Below are positions 33,236 through 46,016 of a stretch of DNA of 64,000 nucleotides, piece after piece. The notes below the pieces were generated by a model. The model worked only from the letters and a program-made list of their open reading frames with translations, did no database searches and was not told where the DNA came from. Within the stretch, counting starts at the first letter, position 1, and the number at the start of each line of letters is the position of its first letter. The position numbers and the translations under genes were made by a program. Source of the DNA: Cerrena zonata (Eukaryota; Basidiomycota; Agaricomycetes; Polyporales; Cerrenaceae). Location of the stretch: assembly GCA_038087015.1 (NCBI GenBank), contig JASBNA010000009.1, positions 1,072,201 to 1,136,200 on the forward strand, read 5' to 3'.

Positions 33236-35508
33236 CATCAGGAAACCCTCCCCCCCCCATCTAACCAGGACAAAATTAGTCCTAGATCCTGCTAACCAGA
33301 TACATCAATAATAACTGCATAATGGTCAGTGATGATTAAGAGCTAATCAGGACTGGATTAGCCCTATATCCCTTGCTAATTTCATTCTAGATTACTTGCT
33401 AGTTCAGTCCTAGTTTGCTTTCTAGTCATTCTCTGATTTGATTCTATTTCCAATTGTTCCTCTCACTTTAACAATAGAGCCAAATGAAGTTCTATTCTAT
33501 GTGTAATGTGGTGGAATAACAACTATCAAGTTTACAAGGTAGATACAAGGATAGCAAAGCAGACAATAGAACTAGGAAAGGGTGTGGACAGTGGTAGGAA
33601 GGCCTGGAGGGTGCCAGCAGAACACTAGTTGATCAGCAGAGAGGGAGGTCATAGATATTGAAAGTAGACTCAACAGAAAGTGGGAATGAAAGTCTTTGGT
33701 GTTAGAGGGAGCAATGGCAGCAAGGCCAGAGAGCAAGAGCTCTACATGAAGCTGAAATTCCGAAGTTAAGATGACAGCCTATCATAGACCTAGAACAACA
33801 GAATGTAAACATCACAGCATGGAAAGGATAGCAAACATACCAGAGTATCCATGTTCAGACCCCAAACCCCACAGCCAGTCCCACCAAGTTGAACAAGAGC
33901 CTGCAAGAAGAAGAGGTACAAGGGAGGGGGTAGCAAGAGTTGAAGAGGAGTCGAAGTCGAACAGAGAGCATAAGTCGGACATGTATGCTCGATCAACATT
34001 TAGCGCCCAGTCACCTGATCAGTTAACATGCGGTTATGCCCCTATGATGGCAGGATATGCTCATAGTTACTTACATGGTAGGGGACCTAGGTGATTTGCC
34101 AATGAGTCTGCGGAATTACTCACCTTGTACTGGTCGTAACAGGCTCTTCTTGGATGCATTCGAATCTTGCTGAGGAGGGCTTTCAGACGGTGTCTTCTGC
34201 GTCTCGTTTCATTGGGTATACGTTGCGGTGAAGTTCCAGGGAATTACTGAAACTGCACCTGAACTAATAGGTCGGTTTCTTAGGTTATTCCTCACGTATC
34301 ATGCTCCTTGAGGACGCGTTAGAATGCGGTACTCCTCCTCTACATTTCAAGCTCTTGCGCATCCCGATTTAATGGTCCGTTCGACTTGCACACTCTCTTT
34401 GTTGCCAATCACCTCATCTCCTTCACCCTGATATTTTCCCTCAATCATTTTGCATGATTACTAACTGTATACTGGTCATAGTAGCCTCTTCCTAGGCTCG
34501 TTGGAATTGCATTGAGAACAGCTTTCCAACAATACCATTCATGACCCATCTAGCTAGGTGTGTGGTTATCAAAGCTACAGTGGAGTTTGTGGCACTTACT
34601 ATGAGGACTGCACTCTGATTGATAAGACAATTTCTCAAGTGTTTCCTTCTCAATCAAGGCCTTTGGAGGTGTATTAATAGTGGTCAGTCCCCTCTATCTG
34701 TAGAGCCCTTGCACATTCTGAATGCATGACTTGTTCAGATTACATGCCTCCTACAATCTTGGTTTTGCCACCACCTTCATATCAACATCTTGCTCACTTG
34801 GTCAGACAATTTCTCAGGATCCCTCTGACAGATCAGGGTCTTCAAGGTTGCATTGGGAAGCAGTAAGTCTCTTCTTTCTTTCAAGCACTTCTGCATATCA
34901 ATTGGGTATAACATTCACCTTCAACAGATTTCCCAAATTTGATCATATCATACCCCTTCTGAGTCTGAACTGGAGGGTTTCTTTGTCTGATGATGATCTA
35001 GTCTACTAAGTAGATAGACTTACAAGTTTTAGTAGATATTAGCCTATATTCTAGTAGTCAATTATGTTAAGTCATTATATCTAGCTGATATTAGCTAACT
35101 AACTAGTAAAAGTAGTTTGCAAACCAGCAAATGAATATACTAAGATAGTACAACTAGCCAGTATTAGCTTGTAAATCAGTGAGAATAGATTGTATACTAG
35201 CAAATGAGCATACTGAAATAGTATAACTAGAAGATATTATCTTGCATACTATGTTAATTAGACTGCACATTAGTAACTAAATAGGTAACAATAGGACTTT
35301 TAGTTGCTATTAGATTATTAAATTGATGAGAATTAGAGTAAATTAGGGATTTCAGATACTAGTAAATGGTATATTATATAGAAGGAGAACAATCAGCCTA
35401 GGATTAGATAATAAATTATATAAATTATTGAGATCTAGGAGAATTATTGAATCTAGTACTAATCAGTGCTAAATTAAGACTGGCTAGCAGGGGGTGTTTT
35501 TCCTGATG
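33236..35508. mobile_element. CATCAG-2: non-coding CATCAG...CTGATG element
   Basis: Left end CATCAGGAAACCCTCCCC, right end the inverse of CATCAGGAAAAACACCCCC, flanks CA/CA (33234-33235 and 35509-35510). Subterminal AT-rich inverted similarity. It contains diverged tandem repeats at 34110-34900; no gene is recognised. Confidence 0.65.
34110..34900. repeat. Diverged tandem repeats in CATCAG-2
   Basis: Phrases recur about every 190-340 bp: TACTGGTC.TA...GCCTCTTC at 34125 and 34462; GACAATTTCTCA at 34625 and 34803; CTCTTGCGCAT / CCCTTGCACAT / CACTTCTGCAT at about 34352, 34705 and 34885. Confidence 0.55.
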
Positions 35509-35734
35509 CAAACCCTCCAAAGCCAAACTAAAAGGTACAGTCTCACAATCATATACTAGTAGGAAGTTTTCTTGCATTTGAAATATTGTACTTGTACTTG
35601 CTCCATACTGGGGTCGAAAAAATATACTTTTCTACACTAATTTACTTGTGCTGTCCTTATAGCTACTTGCAAGGTGAGATATGCTTGCGACAAGTACAAA
35701 AAGCACAAAAAAGCACAAGCCCACCAACAAGGAA
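35509..35734. mobile_element. CATCAG-A1, right part
   Basis: Collinear with 47932-48150 of CATCAG-A2 (AAACCCTCC.AAGCCAAACT, ATTTGAAATATTGTACTTGT, GCAAGTACAAAAAGCAC). It is cut before its expected CTGATG end by CATCAG-3. Confidence 0.55.
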
Positions 35735-36819
35735 CATCAGGAAAAACCCAAATCACTTTTTAGTACTATAAAAGCACTATTGCTACTATTGGGCTACTAT
35801 CAATACTATATTTTTTCTACAGTTACTAAGTTTATTAGCAGATTACTATTCTCACTATGCAAACTATATATCTTTGCATACACATATTGAAGATTCTAAA
35901 TATTTCTTTTAATTTCTGTAAAAATAATTCTAGAAATAGCTGTTATATTATCTATAATTTGGATATATGGATATTATATTCAGGATCTCCTCAAAAATCC
36001 GGTTCTAATGATATATAATATGTCCCTATAATGTAGAGAAACAGCAAGGATTCTCTAGTTTTAAGTTGCTTAGTAGATTGAAGATAGTCTGGGACTAATC
36101 TAATCATATCTTGTGTTTCTGTGATCCGATCAGCACCGTTGAGATGGCGTCGGAAAGCCACGGATCACGGCTTTCCAACGCCGGCTCAAGCGCCCTGTCA
36201 CGTCGCCATTTGACCTTGGAACTTCGCCCACATCCTCTCTCTCTCTCTCTCTCTCTCTTTCCTCCCATGTCTCTTCTCCTTTTGCTGCTATTTCTTTTCA
36301 TCCTATCTTTGTTTGCTTTGTGTCTGTACTTCACATTACCTTCTGGTACCCTATCTACCTATTCTCACTGCTTCTTGGTGCAATATTCAATGTTCTGGTA
36401 AGTCATTAAGCTATTTTACTTTTAATTAGACCTTCTGATATTCAAGTTCAAGTTTTCTTATCTTTGTCAACTCAATGTAAGCTCTTTTCATCTTCATATC
36501 TTCATATCATCTGCTTATAAACCTTTTCAGTACTATCTTTGTCTATATATCCTCTTTTGTTATTATTAGCACTATCTTGTTGCAATTATTTTACTGTATT
36601 TTATATAAAATTGAGTTTTGCTGTGCTTTAATTTTGACTTGAGAGAAATGAAAACAGAGAGAAATGTTTCTAAAAAGTGCAAAATAGAAGAAAAATAGTG
36701 CTCTGATAGTGCTATGATAGTACTTCATAGTAAAGGGGGTTTGTAATTAGTGGATGTCTGACTATTTTGACTATGTAGCACTATATAGTACTAAATAGTA
36801 GATTGGGTTTTTCCTGATG
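35735..36819. mobile_element. CATCAG-3: 1.1-kb relative of CATCAG-1
   Basis: TIRs of about 45 bp starting CATCAGGAAAAACCCAA. 35972-36258 is collinear with CATCAG-1 on both sides of the solo LTR in that element. Flanks AA and AT do not match exactly, so one boundary may have changed. Confidence 0.7.
36139..36189. other. Hairpin/cruciform core conserved in CATCAG-3
   Basis: 51 bp; arms TTGAG..GGCGT.GGAAAGCC and GGCTTTCC.ACGCC..CTCAA around a 9-nt loop. Same structure and length as 9048-9098. A CT microsatellite follows at about 36236-36258. Confidence 0.65.
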
Positions 36820-39073
36820 ATATTTCATGTTCTCTTCGTCAGGTACTTTCTGTTGTAAAATGATTCGGAACATACATAGCTTCCACAGCTTGCAACATTT
36901 CATACATGGAGTAGAATCTGCCTCCAAAACAACATAAATATTCTGTTGGCATTGTGACGAAAACACTGCACCAATGGCTCTCTGATTAACCCATCAGTAC
37001 TGAAGCTCTTCTCGTTGTAAAACCATATGTTGCTGCTTTAGGGTTAAGGATGCCCAGGTGAAGGAGTTGTTGTCGAGCTCTGGGAAGAGAGATAGAGTAA
37101 TGATTTTGCGCAAAGGTGCACCACCACCTGCAGTGGATGTTCTAGCAAGATATGTAGTGATTGTTTCATAGGTATCAGCCAAGAGCCCAGGGCATAGCAA
37201 AGTGGTGGTGGGAGTGGATGAGGGATGCAGGTCTTGAGCAGGAGAAGGAGGTTCTTTGATCATTGATGTGGAAAAGAAGGTGCGGAGCAATTTGGTAAAT
37301 AGCTTACTTTGCTGCATCTTGCAACATTGCACTGAAGCACAGTGATCCTTCCATCGCCATGTGTCATAGAGAGTTCACATTGAAATCCATTTAGCACAGC
37401 ATGAGCACCAAATAGATTGAAGGTTGTGAGCATCAAACTTGGCATGGGGATCATCAGCAAGAATCTTCATATGAAAGTGATCAAATGACAGTGTCTCAGG
37501 TTGAGGGCTAGGCAACATAGCTTTGCTTTTCAAGTTCTTCTTGGCCCATGATGATGAAGTCTCCATCTTACCATGTACATGGACACACCGGCGATGATGA
37601 TGATGATGGTGGTGGCAGGTAGTCCCTTCATTACTTGAAGAAGTACTGCTCTCTGACTCTGAAATAGTATGAGAACATGCAGGTGACAGGGAAGCTGATT
37701 GTATATTGTTTAGAGAAGAACTGTTAGAGGAAGAGGAAGCTGTGGAAGGCGGAGGGTTGGTCTGGACTTGGATCATCACCCTAAATGAAATATTTTAAAC
37801 TAGATAGCGTGGATTAGACATCAAGATGACTTACAGTTTCATCATCGCTATCCTCCTTTTGATCTCTACAAAGAAGACCATCTGCAAGTCGAATGAAGCA
37901 TTGCATTTGTTCAGCAGTAGCACATGAGAAGACGAAACATCTCTGGTGAAGGGGTCACAGATGGGTTTAAGTTGTCCATATACGCCACAGTACGCGGAAG
38001 GATGTCAAGCCAAAGACATGTCCAATGGTTGCCCAGATTGACAGGTATGTCAATGATGGAAAGAAGCCCAGATTGAATAGTGTTATCGAGGGACGATTTC
38101 TCATGAAAACAATAGGTGGAATCCTGCAATCGCTGTGAGCGAAGGACATCCATCCATAAGCAGTTGGTAATATGTGCATGTCGGTTGAAATCAAGGTGGC
38201 AATTGATGAAATTAGCCCCCACATTCATCATGTCATCAAGCCAGTCATTACTGAGGAACGTGGCTAGGGCCTCCATGGTTAAATGACATGATGCGCCCAC
38301 ATTTGGCACAACCGCATCCCAAGATATCTGGTTAAGATAATCCTAACACTTCTCTGTGAGTTCGGCAACAAAGGGATTTTCATTTGAATCCCAGACATTA
38401 TGCAACCATTCAATGGAACAAGTCCATTTAAGTTGCTTGCGGACACCCTTCCGAAGCTCCCCAACAAGTGTGGTAACCCAAAGAGGATAATGATAGTTAG
38501 GGGCCGACGAAATGCTGAGAGATTCCGCACCATCAAGCCATGCCTGATTGAAACGAGCGGAGAGGTCGATAGCATGTGGGATAGCATTGAAGAGGCTCTG
38601 ACGAAAAAGAGACTGGAGTAGAAAGACATCCTCATTGGTTAGAATGCTATCAGTGAGAATGTTCAGAGGGTGTTGAGATGAATAGTCAGGTAATGGGATT
38701 GGAGGGTTGGTCGGTGGAGGTGTAAGCCATCCAGGCAATAAAGTGCTGATAACTGATAGAGTGCAAGGTCAGGGAGTATGCGAACATTTCCACAGGCTTT
38801 CCGCACCTCTTGAGGGACACTTGACCCCCAAGTTTGACCACATCCAATCCAGTCAGATATAGAGTGAGTTGGCAATGCTTCATCTGAGTCCAAATCAATT
38901 ACGATTGGGTGAGTGACGAAGTCTGAGTCATAGTTGTCTAGGTCTTCTATTTCGAGGTTACCCACTGACCCTGGAGGACCGCCGCTTCGAAGACGTGAGC
39001 GCAAATGCTGCTGAGGCACTAGGAAGGGAGTGGAGCTAGTACCGCCAACAATATGTGACTATTGCGATCCCAT
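36820..39073 (-). pseudogene. Ulp1-like protease and Cys-cluster transposon gene, broken
   Basis: Starts at ATG 39071-39073 (MGSQ, then TAG at 39059-39061 in frame). The N-terminal part (to 38340) is unknown (SRLRSGG, DYDSDF). A frame change lies near 38745 and a TAG at 38343-38345. A Ulp1/C48-like region follows (38310-37911), with FLSNDWLDDMM and NHWTCLWLDI...VAYMDNL, which supply the His and Asp; no clear catalytic Cys motif is seen before another frame change. Then come a Ser/His-rich stretch (37779-37460), a Cys cluster (WCSCCAKW, QCNVARCS) and a region with TTYLARTSTAGGGAP and CMKCCKLWKLC (37330-36830). The gene is cut at 36819. In basidiomycetes this module belongs to DNA transposons; the superfamily is uncertain. 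Confidence 0.65.
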
Positions 39074-41926
39074 AATTGAGGGCGGGGTGGAAGAAAAACA
39101 AGTATCAACTTGAACATGTGCAGATGCTAAGATCACAACAGCGTGACGAAGTCGATCAAGGCGCATGTGTGGAAAATGGGTCCTTCGATACCTCATTCGC
39201 CCGTGAAATGGACGATCGAGTGGGATTTGTAAAGGAAGAAGAAAAAACACTAGAAACAGCAGAGTTAGCGAAGGGGTATAGGAACAAAGATGATCCAACA
39301 TACTGTAGACACCGTATAATACCAAAGTCTCACAGATGATGAGCGACGCTGCCAGCGCGGTCATGGATGGCGATGAGATGTCCGCCAAGATACATAGTGC
39401 CTTGATAATGGGAGAAGAGAGTAAGATAGAGAGAGAAGCAATGAAAGCAAGAGATGCGGCAAGGAACGAGTGATAATGGGTGGCAATTGCCAGCGACGAT
39501 GTTGGTCTGAGGTGTGGGGAGGCTTGATAGGACGAAAATCAGCAACAGCATCCTAAAGAGAGCTGCAAAAGACTTACAATTATTGTGTTTGAGACGGCTC
39601 ATCGTCAATAGGTAGAATGAGTGGAGAATGTTTGGATAGCTTGACTGTTTGTGTCTGCCTGGTTTTAAACAGTTTGAACCTATCGGACAGTGTGAGTGGT
39701 CTATCAAAATGCGTACCGTTCCGTTACACGTTGTGTTTCAGATTCTCGTTCATTGCCCACGAGAATATTGACCCTAGGATGTCCATTCGGTATGTGTACA
39801 GCTAGACCATTTGAGGAACTCCTCTTGCTGGCTGGATCCGCCTACCGATGGAGACATGGCAACGAGTGTGCCTGCTAGATTATAACAAAACATTCAGGAA
39901 CTGTGTATACAGGATGAGTGTAAGAGTTGTGTGGAAAGTGTATAAGACTTACCTACCTGTCTGTGGTGGTGAAATGAGTACGATGGTTGATAGTGAACAG
40001 ACAGCGAGTCACGGCGACTACATCGATGACTCAACTTTCCGATGGTGTATGTTCTGTTTTAGGAAATGATACTACGATTGTAGTAAGCGCTTATGCCTAC
40101 AAGTCCGGAAATATTGAGGCAGTATTTGCGCTTTGTTCTCAATTGCGCAATCGCTTCCAAACCTCGTCTTCGAAGGGCTACATGGTGTAGCTATGTGTTA
40201 AAATGGCTTAACAGCTATGTAGACAGCCGAGAGTCCCCATACAAATAGACTAAGTTGAGGCCATAGTGGGCGGCCGCAGCTACTCAAGCACCACTTCAGT
40301 ATTGCCGTTTTGACCGCACTTGAAAAACTTAAAACACACATTTGATTGTGCCTGGAGACGGACAAAATGACCCTCACAACTTCTGCCACATATATTCTTA
40401 CCAGCTCCATTCTGTGCTGATCCGTCCTCTAGAGGGATACAACCTCCGTGCGCATACTTAAGGCATTCTCGTCGGGCCGGAGGATACAACGTCGGCCAAA
40501 ATTTCGGCCAGTCCGTCCTCAAAAGACTACAACATACTTATGGGGTCCAAACCGACCACATCCGTCCGCACGTGTGATATAACCTCTTATAACACAGCGG
40601 GTGTTGACGCGTGCGATTACAGAGCGCACGTAATTATTTAACGCCCTGTTCAATGCCCTAAGGAGGCGCTACTGAACGTTGAACCTGGTCCTCCAGGCCC
40701 TCTGTCGGAAGCTCCTCGATACTTCGAGTAGTTTCCTCTAAGTGTTTTCTAGCTGCACGAATGGCGTCAAAACACCTCTGTAGGGTGGAGGCCAACATTC
40801 AATTCCGACCATCGCATCAACCTCATGGATCCCCACCGCTAAGTCTCCATGACATGGCATGACGAACACCCTTTCACTTTCTTGTGTGTCCATCACGACT
40901 GTCTCCTCTCAGGACGGATGACTCCTTAACAGTCTTTTTGCCTCAGTATGCATCATCATGTGCTTATAGATGTCCTCCGACTGATGTGGACTAGATGAAA
41001 ACACATCCTGACTGTGCCTTCCGTGCGGCGTAGGCGGCGGACTTCTTTGTACTATGCAGCACAGGTCGCATATCTGGTGGCTAGATGTCCTGTGTTGACG
41101 GTAAGTTTTCTTTGTATTATGCGGCACTGGCCGTTGGTGGACAGCTCGAGTCTACGGAGTGCGATCGAGGCGATGGACGACATTCTGCTCACATTTCTGC
41201 ATCAAGTCATCAACATGCTCCTAAGATTGTTATGGTGGCCTGTCCGCTAACCTCGGAGAACCCATTTTCATTCGCCACCCAACCAACATGTACACCGGTG
41301 CGTCTGTTTCATACTTCTGTATCTCTTTCTTATTTTAGGCTCCTCCTATCGCTATAGCTATGGGCTCTCTACCGCTCATTGTCTACAGTCTCAATCGACC
41401 CGACATTAGATATTGTGCATATGCGGTAATCTACTGTAGTGACCCATAGTATGTTCTTATATTCTTTTACAAAGTTTTCACTGACACGCTCATAGCAATA
41501 TAGACCTTGACCTTGGTACCATCGTGATTAGTTCGCTGTAGTTGGTAGGCATGTGGGGTGGAGGTGCATCAGCATAGTACTCTCAATGTACTCTGGTGTC
41601 TTCGGCGCCCTTTGGGAGCACAGCTTATCTCGTTTGCAGTAGAAAGATCACTCGGAGACAAAAGGACAGAAGGACGAGAGGGTCGGAGTTTTAGAGACAA
41701 CTCTGAAAAGTTCTGCTATAGTAGTATGCTAAACAATAGTTTCAAATGCGTGATAATTAATAAACCTATCAACCAAGTATGCCTTAGGGTATGGGGAAAA
41801 ACTTAGAGCGGAGTTTTCGACGTGTTAGCAACCGGCGCTCGTCATGGGGTTGAGTTATCGACAGGTTTACATAGGTTAAAAACATGTTCTATGCAGCTAA
41901 TATATGAAATTAAAAACAATAGTATT
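39074..41926. other. CpG-rich interval with no identified gene
   Basis: Several short frames on both strands (for example minus 40280-40522 with six Cys, and minus 40700-40900 with the helical LHRCFDAIRAARKHLEETT-type reading) look partly coding but match nothing I recognise. No repeats with clear ends were found. It may hold the missing parts of the neighbouring Ulp1 element or an eroded host gene. Confidence 0.35.
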
Positions 41927-44125
41927 TTATGACATATTCCAGTCTGTATTGGTCAAAACAACAAAGGCAGTTGTGCTAGACTTTGCTGTAGTTGCTTGTG
42001 AAGTTTTCTGAACTGGAGAGGAGATGAGTGGGGTATCAGCAAGATGATCACAAAGCTCTAACGATGTCAAATCCACCCCGAGATCATCCATGCAGCCCAA
42101 TTTCCCAGAATCTGTACTTTCTTCCAGGGTTTCCAATTCAGACGGGGTTGTTTCATCCTCTGAGTCCGTGTCGCTATCACCCTCTGAGTCGGAATCTGAG
42201 TTGGACTCTGGGCCTGCCTCTGAACCTCGCGTCTTCTTCTTGCGCAGCGATTCCACTGTCTTCCGCATATCTCGGAACTTAACTGTTGGATGATACTTAA
42301 TTTTTTTCTATTAAAAAAATGAATTAGTTCTACCATGACTTCAACTATAAGTTTGAAATTGAGATGTAATGTACTGTACCCTGCTCATGCAAGTAATGTT
42401 GTCGAACTTGAGTCAACCGTACCAGCGTTGATACTTTCTGGTTTGTGCGGAGAGCCATGTTGACCCAAGAGAACCAGGATACTGTCTGTTCTTCAGCCAT
42501 TGAGTTAGGCATGACATCAAATATCATGCATGCAAGAGTCTAGGGAAAACCATAAATATTCAGCAATCTGCTTTCAATGAATGTAAATATAAACTCACAG
42601 CTAATGGTTGTGCATCTTCACAAGTGTCCATGAGATGCTTCCAATAGGTTTGTAGGGTGTCGGTAGATCCATATGGTCGGTCAAATAGATAACCCGAGAT
42701 GACCCACTGACAAACCCGTTGCTTGAGTCGCGTGAGAGCTTTGTGAACAGGAAGATTGGCGATTGGTCATTTTTGGTGTTCATATTCGATCCGCAAAGTA
42801 CGCAAGAGAAACTGGCCAGCCCGCTTGAGAATTTCGGGAAGATCTGGGGATTTACTTGTTTCTGTTTATCCCTCCTTCCGGAACTACCCTTCTGAAGAGA
42901 TAACTTGACAGCCTTGATGGCTAGTGGGCTGTAATCCTTGAGGATACTTGACCCCCAATAACACGGATTGAGGATGAAGCCGGTAAGGTAGATATCAGAT
43001 GAATCTATGATGCACTTGTATCGATGATTTGCGGAGCATCGTATTCGCTCCTTCGCATCGATAGGAACACTTGATGGTGCAGTGATGAAATCATGTATCT
43101 CACACATGACAGCAAGAAAGAATACGAAGACGTCAGAGACCATCAAGAGAGACAATTCAAGGCAAGTAGTTGATTTTGTGATAGGCGCAAGAATGGCGAG
43201 GAGATAGTCACGCTTCAGAGCATGCTCGGTTGAAGCAGCACCTGGGAGATATAGCTTTGTCATCTCGTTGTTCTTAAACAAAACAATCCTCGCCTGACAC
43301 AGCTGTTTGATTACAGGTTCAAGTTCGCATCGGCGCACAGAGTCTCCAGCGTAGTATACTGTGTTGAACCTGGTCTTCCCGATCAAACTCAGACCTGAGA
43401 ATTCCCATCTCGCCTCTCACAGCTTTGAGATGAGAGGTCGCAAAGCTGGACATCTTGAAGTGCTTAATGGTAAGACGTATATCTTTGATTGGCTAGTAGT
43501 AATGGAACATTGATGAGTCACTGAATGTTGCTGAGCATAAGTATGCCTGAGAGCTTACCCGACTAAACCATGGTATCTTCCCAATGTCCTTAGACAGGTT
43601 ATGAAATTTATGGCTGGGATCAGGAAGGACGAAAATCCACAAGTATTCTTCATGAGTGAAATTGCGTGCCAATGTTGAATATCTGACCCAATGGCTCGAA
43701 AGTGTTCTGGACCAACAGCATAAATGACCTGCAAATGAATATTAAAGAGGTAAGCTAAACCAACCCGTTCAATACAAATAACTCTAACTTACCTCCTTTA
43801 GTACTTTGTTCAGATATATTCCAGTGTGTGAAACATCAGATGACTGGTTTCCTTCAAACAGAAAACTCTCTCAACCAGGCGTTGTGATATGAATCATATA
43901 TACCAATTCCATCGCTCTCATGCTACCACCATCAAAGGTAATTGTCAGATTCTCATGATTCCGTAGTTCTGTGATGACTTGAGTCTTAATCCAGGCAGCC
44001 TTGTGAACAACCCTTTGTGAGTGGCGTACTCAAGCACAGCTTGTAATCAGGATTACAAAGGTGAGATATTTTATTTTCTATTTCTGTCAGTGGGAGAAGT
44101 TTCACAAGGGCCATGTTAGATGGGT
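41927..44125 (-). pseudogene. hAT transposase (basidiomycete type), decayed
   Basis: Reads as a hAT transposase on the minus strand. A DUF659-like segment LTITFDGGSMRAMELVYMIH (near 43930) comes first, then a TGA where Arg is usual, FEGNQSSDVSHTG and VGPEHFRAIGSD. The RNase H-like core (43386-42800) has TRFNTVYYAGDSVRRC and YLTGFILNPCY. The dimerisation region (42540-42350) has PNSMAEEQTVSWFSWVNMAL and QVRQHYLHEQ. An acidic tail ends at 41927. Short introns separate the parts. The N-terminal zinc-finger part is missing, because the reading is lost near 44125, just before the large palindrome. Confidence 0.8.
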
Positions 44126-44212
44126 GTGTTAGATAGAGCGATTAAATTGCTCATAAACAACTCTACTATTACTTTAGATACATAGCATGATAAGAACTAA
44201 TTAAACAAGAAT

Positions 44213-45448
44213 GAAGTAAAGCTGGGAACCTGTTAATTCCGAGTCCCTTTTGTATTATGTAATCGCATAAGATATAAGGTAGTTGCCTTTTTTGGAAGTG
44301 CTCCCAAAGCCAGATTTGGATAATGAATTTCAATGGCCACATTGGCCCAAATCGGCTCGGAAAAGTTGTGTTTTGCTATCTACGCACCAGTAGATGTGAT
44401 ATATATAAGAATTTAGCCCTAAGAGCAAGATAAAACACCTGAAAATGCGAAGGAATGAGTGGCATTCATAGGGCGGCAGTGTCAAATTACAGCCACTGTT
44501 AGCCAAAAAGGACTGTAAATCGCATCATTAGGACTGTGAATCTTCCGGCACAAAGGGGTTTCGAACGGGTGTGATTTTGGCAGGGCTCTCAGCCAACTTT
44601 ATGTGCGAAACATTTTGCACCTGGTAGATTTACAGTCCTGCATGCCTGCTCCCTCACAGCATCTTGATGGCTTTACAGTCCCAGTTGCCTGCTGTCTATC
44701 CTGCCATTCCTCAGCTTTCATGTCCTTTCATAATCTTTCACACCCCGCTAATAGCTTATTTCACTCTAGGTGAGTTGCCTGATTGAAGATTCACAGTCCC
44801 TTTGGTGAGACATTTGCAGTCGCACCGCCACATTTACAGTCCACAATAATTAAGTGAAAATATAATATAATTACCATATCAGGCAACTCACCTAGAGTGA
44901 AATAAGCTATTAGCGGGGTGTGAAAGATTATGAAAGGACATGAAAGCTGAGGAATGGCAGGATAGACAGCAGGCAACTGGGACTGTAAAGCCATCAAGAT
45001 GCTGTGAGGGAGCAGGCATGCAGGACTGTAAATCTACCAGGTGCAAAATGTTTCGCACATAAAGTTGGCTGAGAGCCCTGCCAAAATCACACCCGTTCGA
45101 AACCCCTTTGTGCCGGAAGATTCACAGTCCTAATGATGCGATTTACAGTCCTTTTTGGCTAACAGTGGCTGTAATTTGACACTGCCGCCCTATGAATGCC
45201 ACTCATTCCTTCGCATTTTCAGGTGTTTTATCTTGCTCTTAGGGCTAAATTCTTATATATATCACATCTACTGGTGCGTAGATAGCAAAACACAACTTTT
45301 CCGAGCCGATTTGGGCCAATGTGGCCATTGAAATTCATTATCCAAATCTGGCTTTGGGAGCACTTCCAAAAAAGGCAACTACCTTATATCTTATGCGATT
45401 ACATAATACAAAAGGGACTCGGAATTAACAGGTTCCCAGCTTTACTTC
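44213..45448. repeat. Near-perfect palindrome, 571-bp arms
   Basis: Arms 44213-44783 and 44878-45448 are identical in inverted orientation at every line I compared; the spacer is 94 bp (44784-44877). The arms and spacer carry about ten copies of a TTTACAGTCC-like motif on either strand. No gene, and no TSD at the edges. It adjoins the truncated 5' side of the hAT gene. Confidence 0.95.
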
Positions 45449-46016
45449 CGAGGGAGGTGTCAGTATGACGGCGTCTACATTTTAAACATCGAAATTATAG
45501 CCTTGAGTTATTAGCATGGTTAAGTACATGTTTTAAATGGTGGTTACAGTGATGGCCAAAATTGTTGCGCCCCCCCAAATCGGGCAGGTGCTCGATCACT
45601 TTAGCGCCGGAGAGTCGAGGCATGGAAGAGCATGATTAGGGAGACTTAATCCACGGTAAATAGGTGGTTATTGTGATCCAAGAATGATGTTTGATACAAT
45701 ATTGAACAATAATAATACATGGTGTGCAAGAAACAACTTGAATGAGCAAAACTAAGGCAAACGATCTGGACTTCAGTAGCATCAGGAATAAGGGAAATCA
45801 TCTGACGCTCCTGAGCTGTCCTGAGTGAGCGCTCCTCAGGAGTTCTCAGGACCTGTCAGATCAACACGTTCTCAGACGTTCTCAGAGTTTTTAGTGCACA
45901 ACCTCAAACCTACCTTCCAGTCACTTGTTCGCCACAAAAACTTTGCCGTGTGTTCTTTGATGTTATGACAGTAATATTATGCAAAAAAATCACTATCTTC
46001 ACATTTGTGCTAGGTT

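Noticed and set aside
33236..35520. A 9-bp TSD AAACCCTCC around CATCAG-2
   Set aside because: AAACCCTCC occurs inside the left end and just outside the right end, but the left copy is part of the CATCAGGAAA..CCC terminus shared by the family, and the right copy is host sequence seen also in A2. The CA/CA flank fits the other members better.
45779..45811. CATCAGGAATAAGGG as another CATCAG element end
   Set aside because: No matching CTGATG end or flank repeat was found, and it lies in the Tc1 interior.
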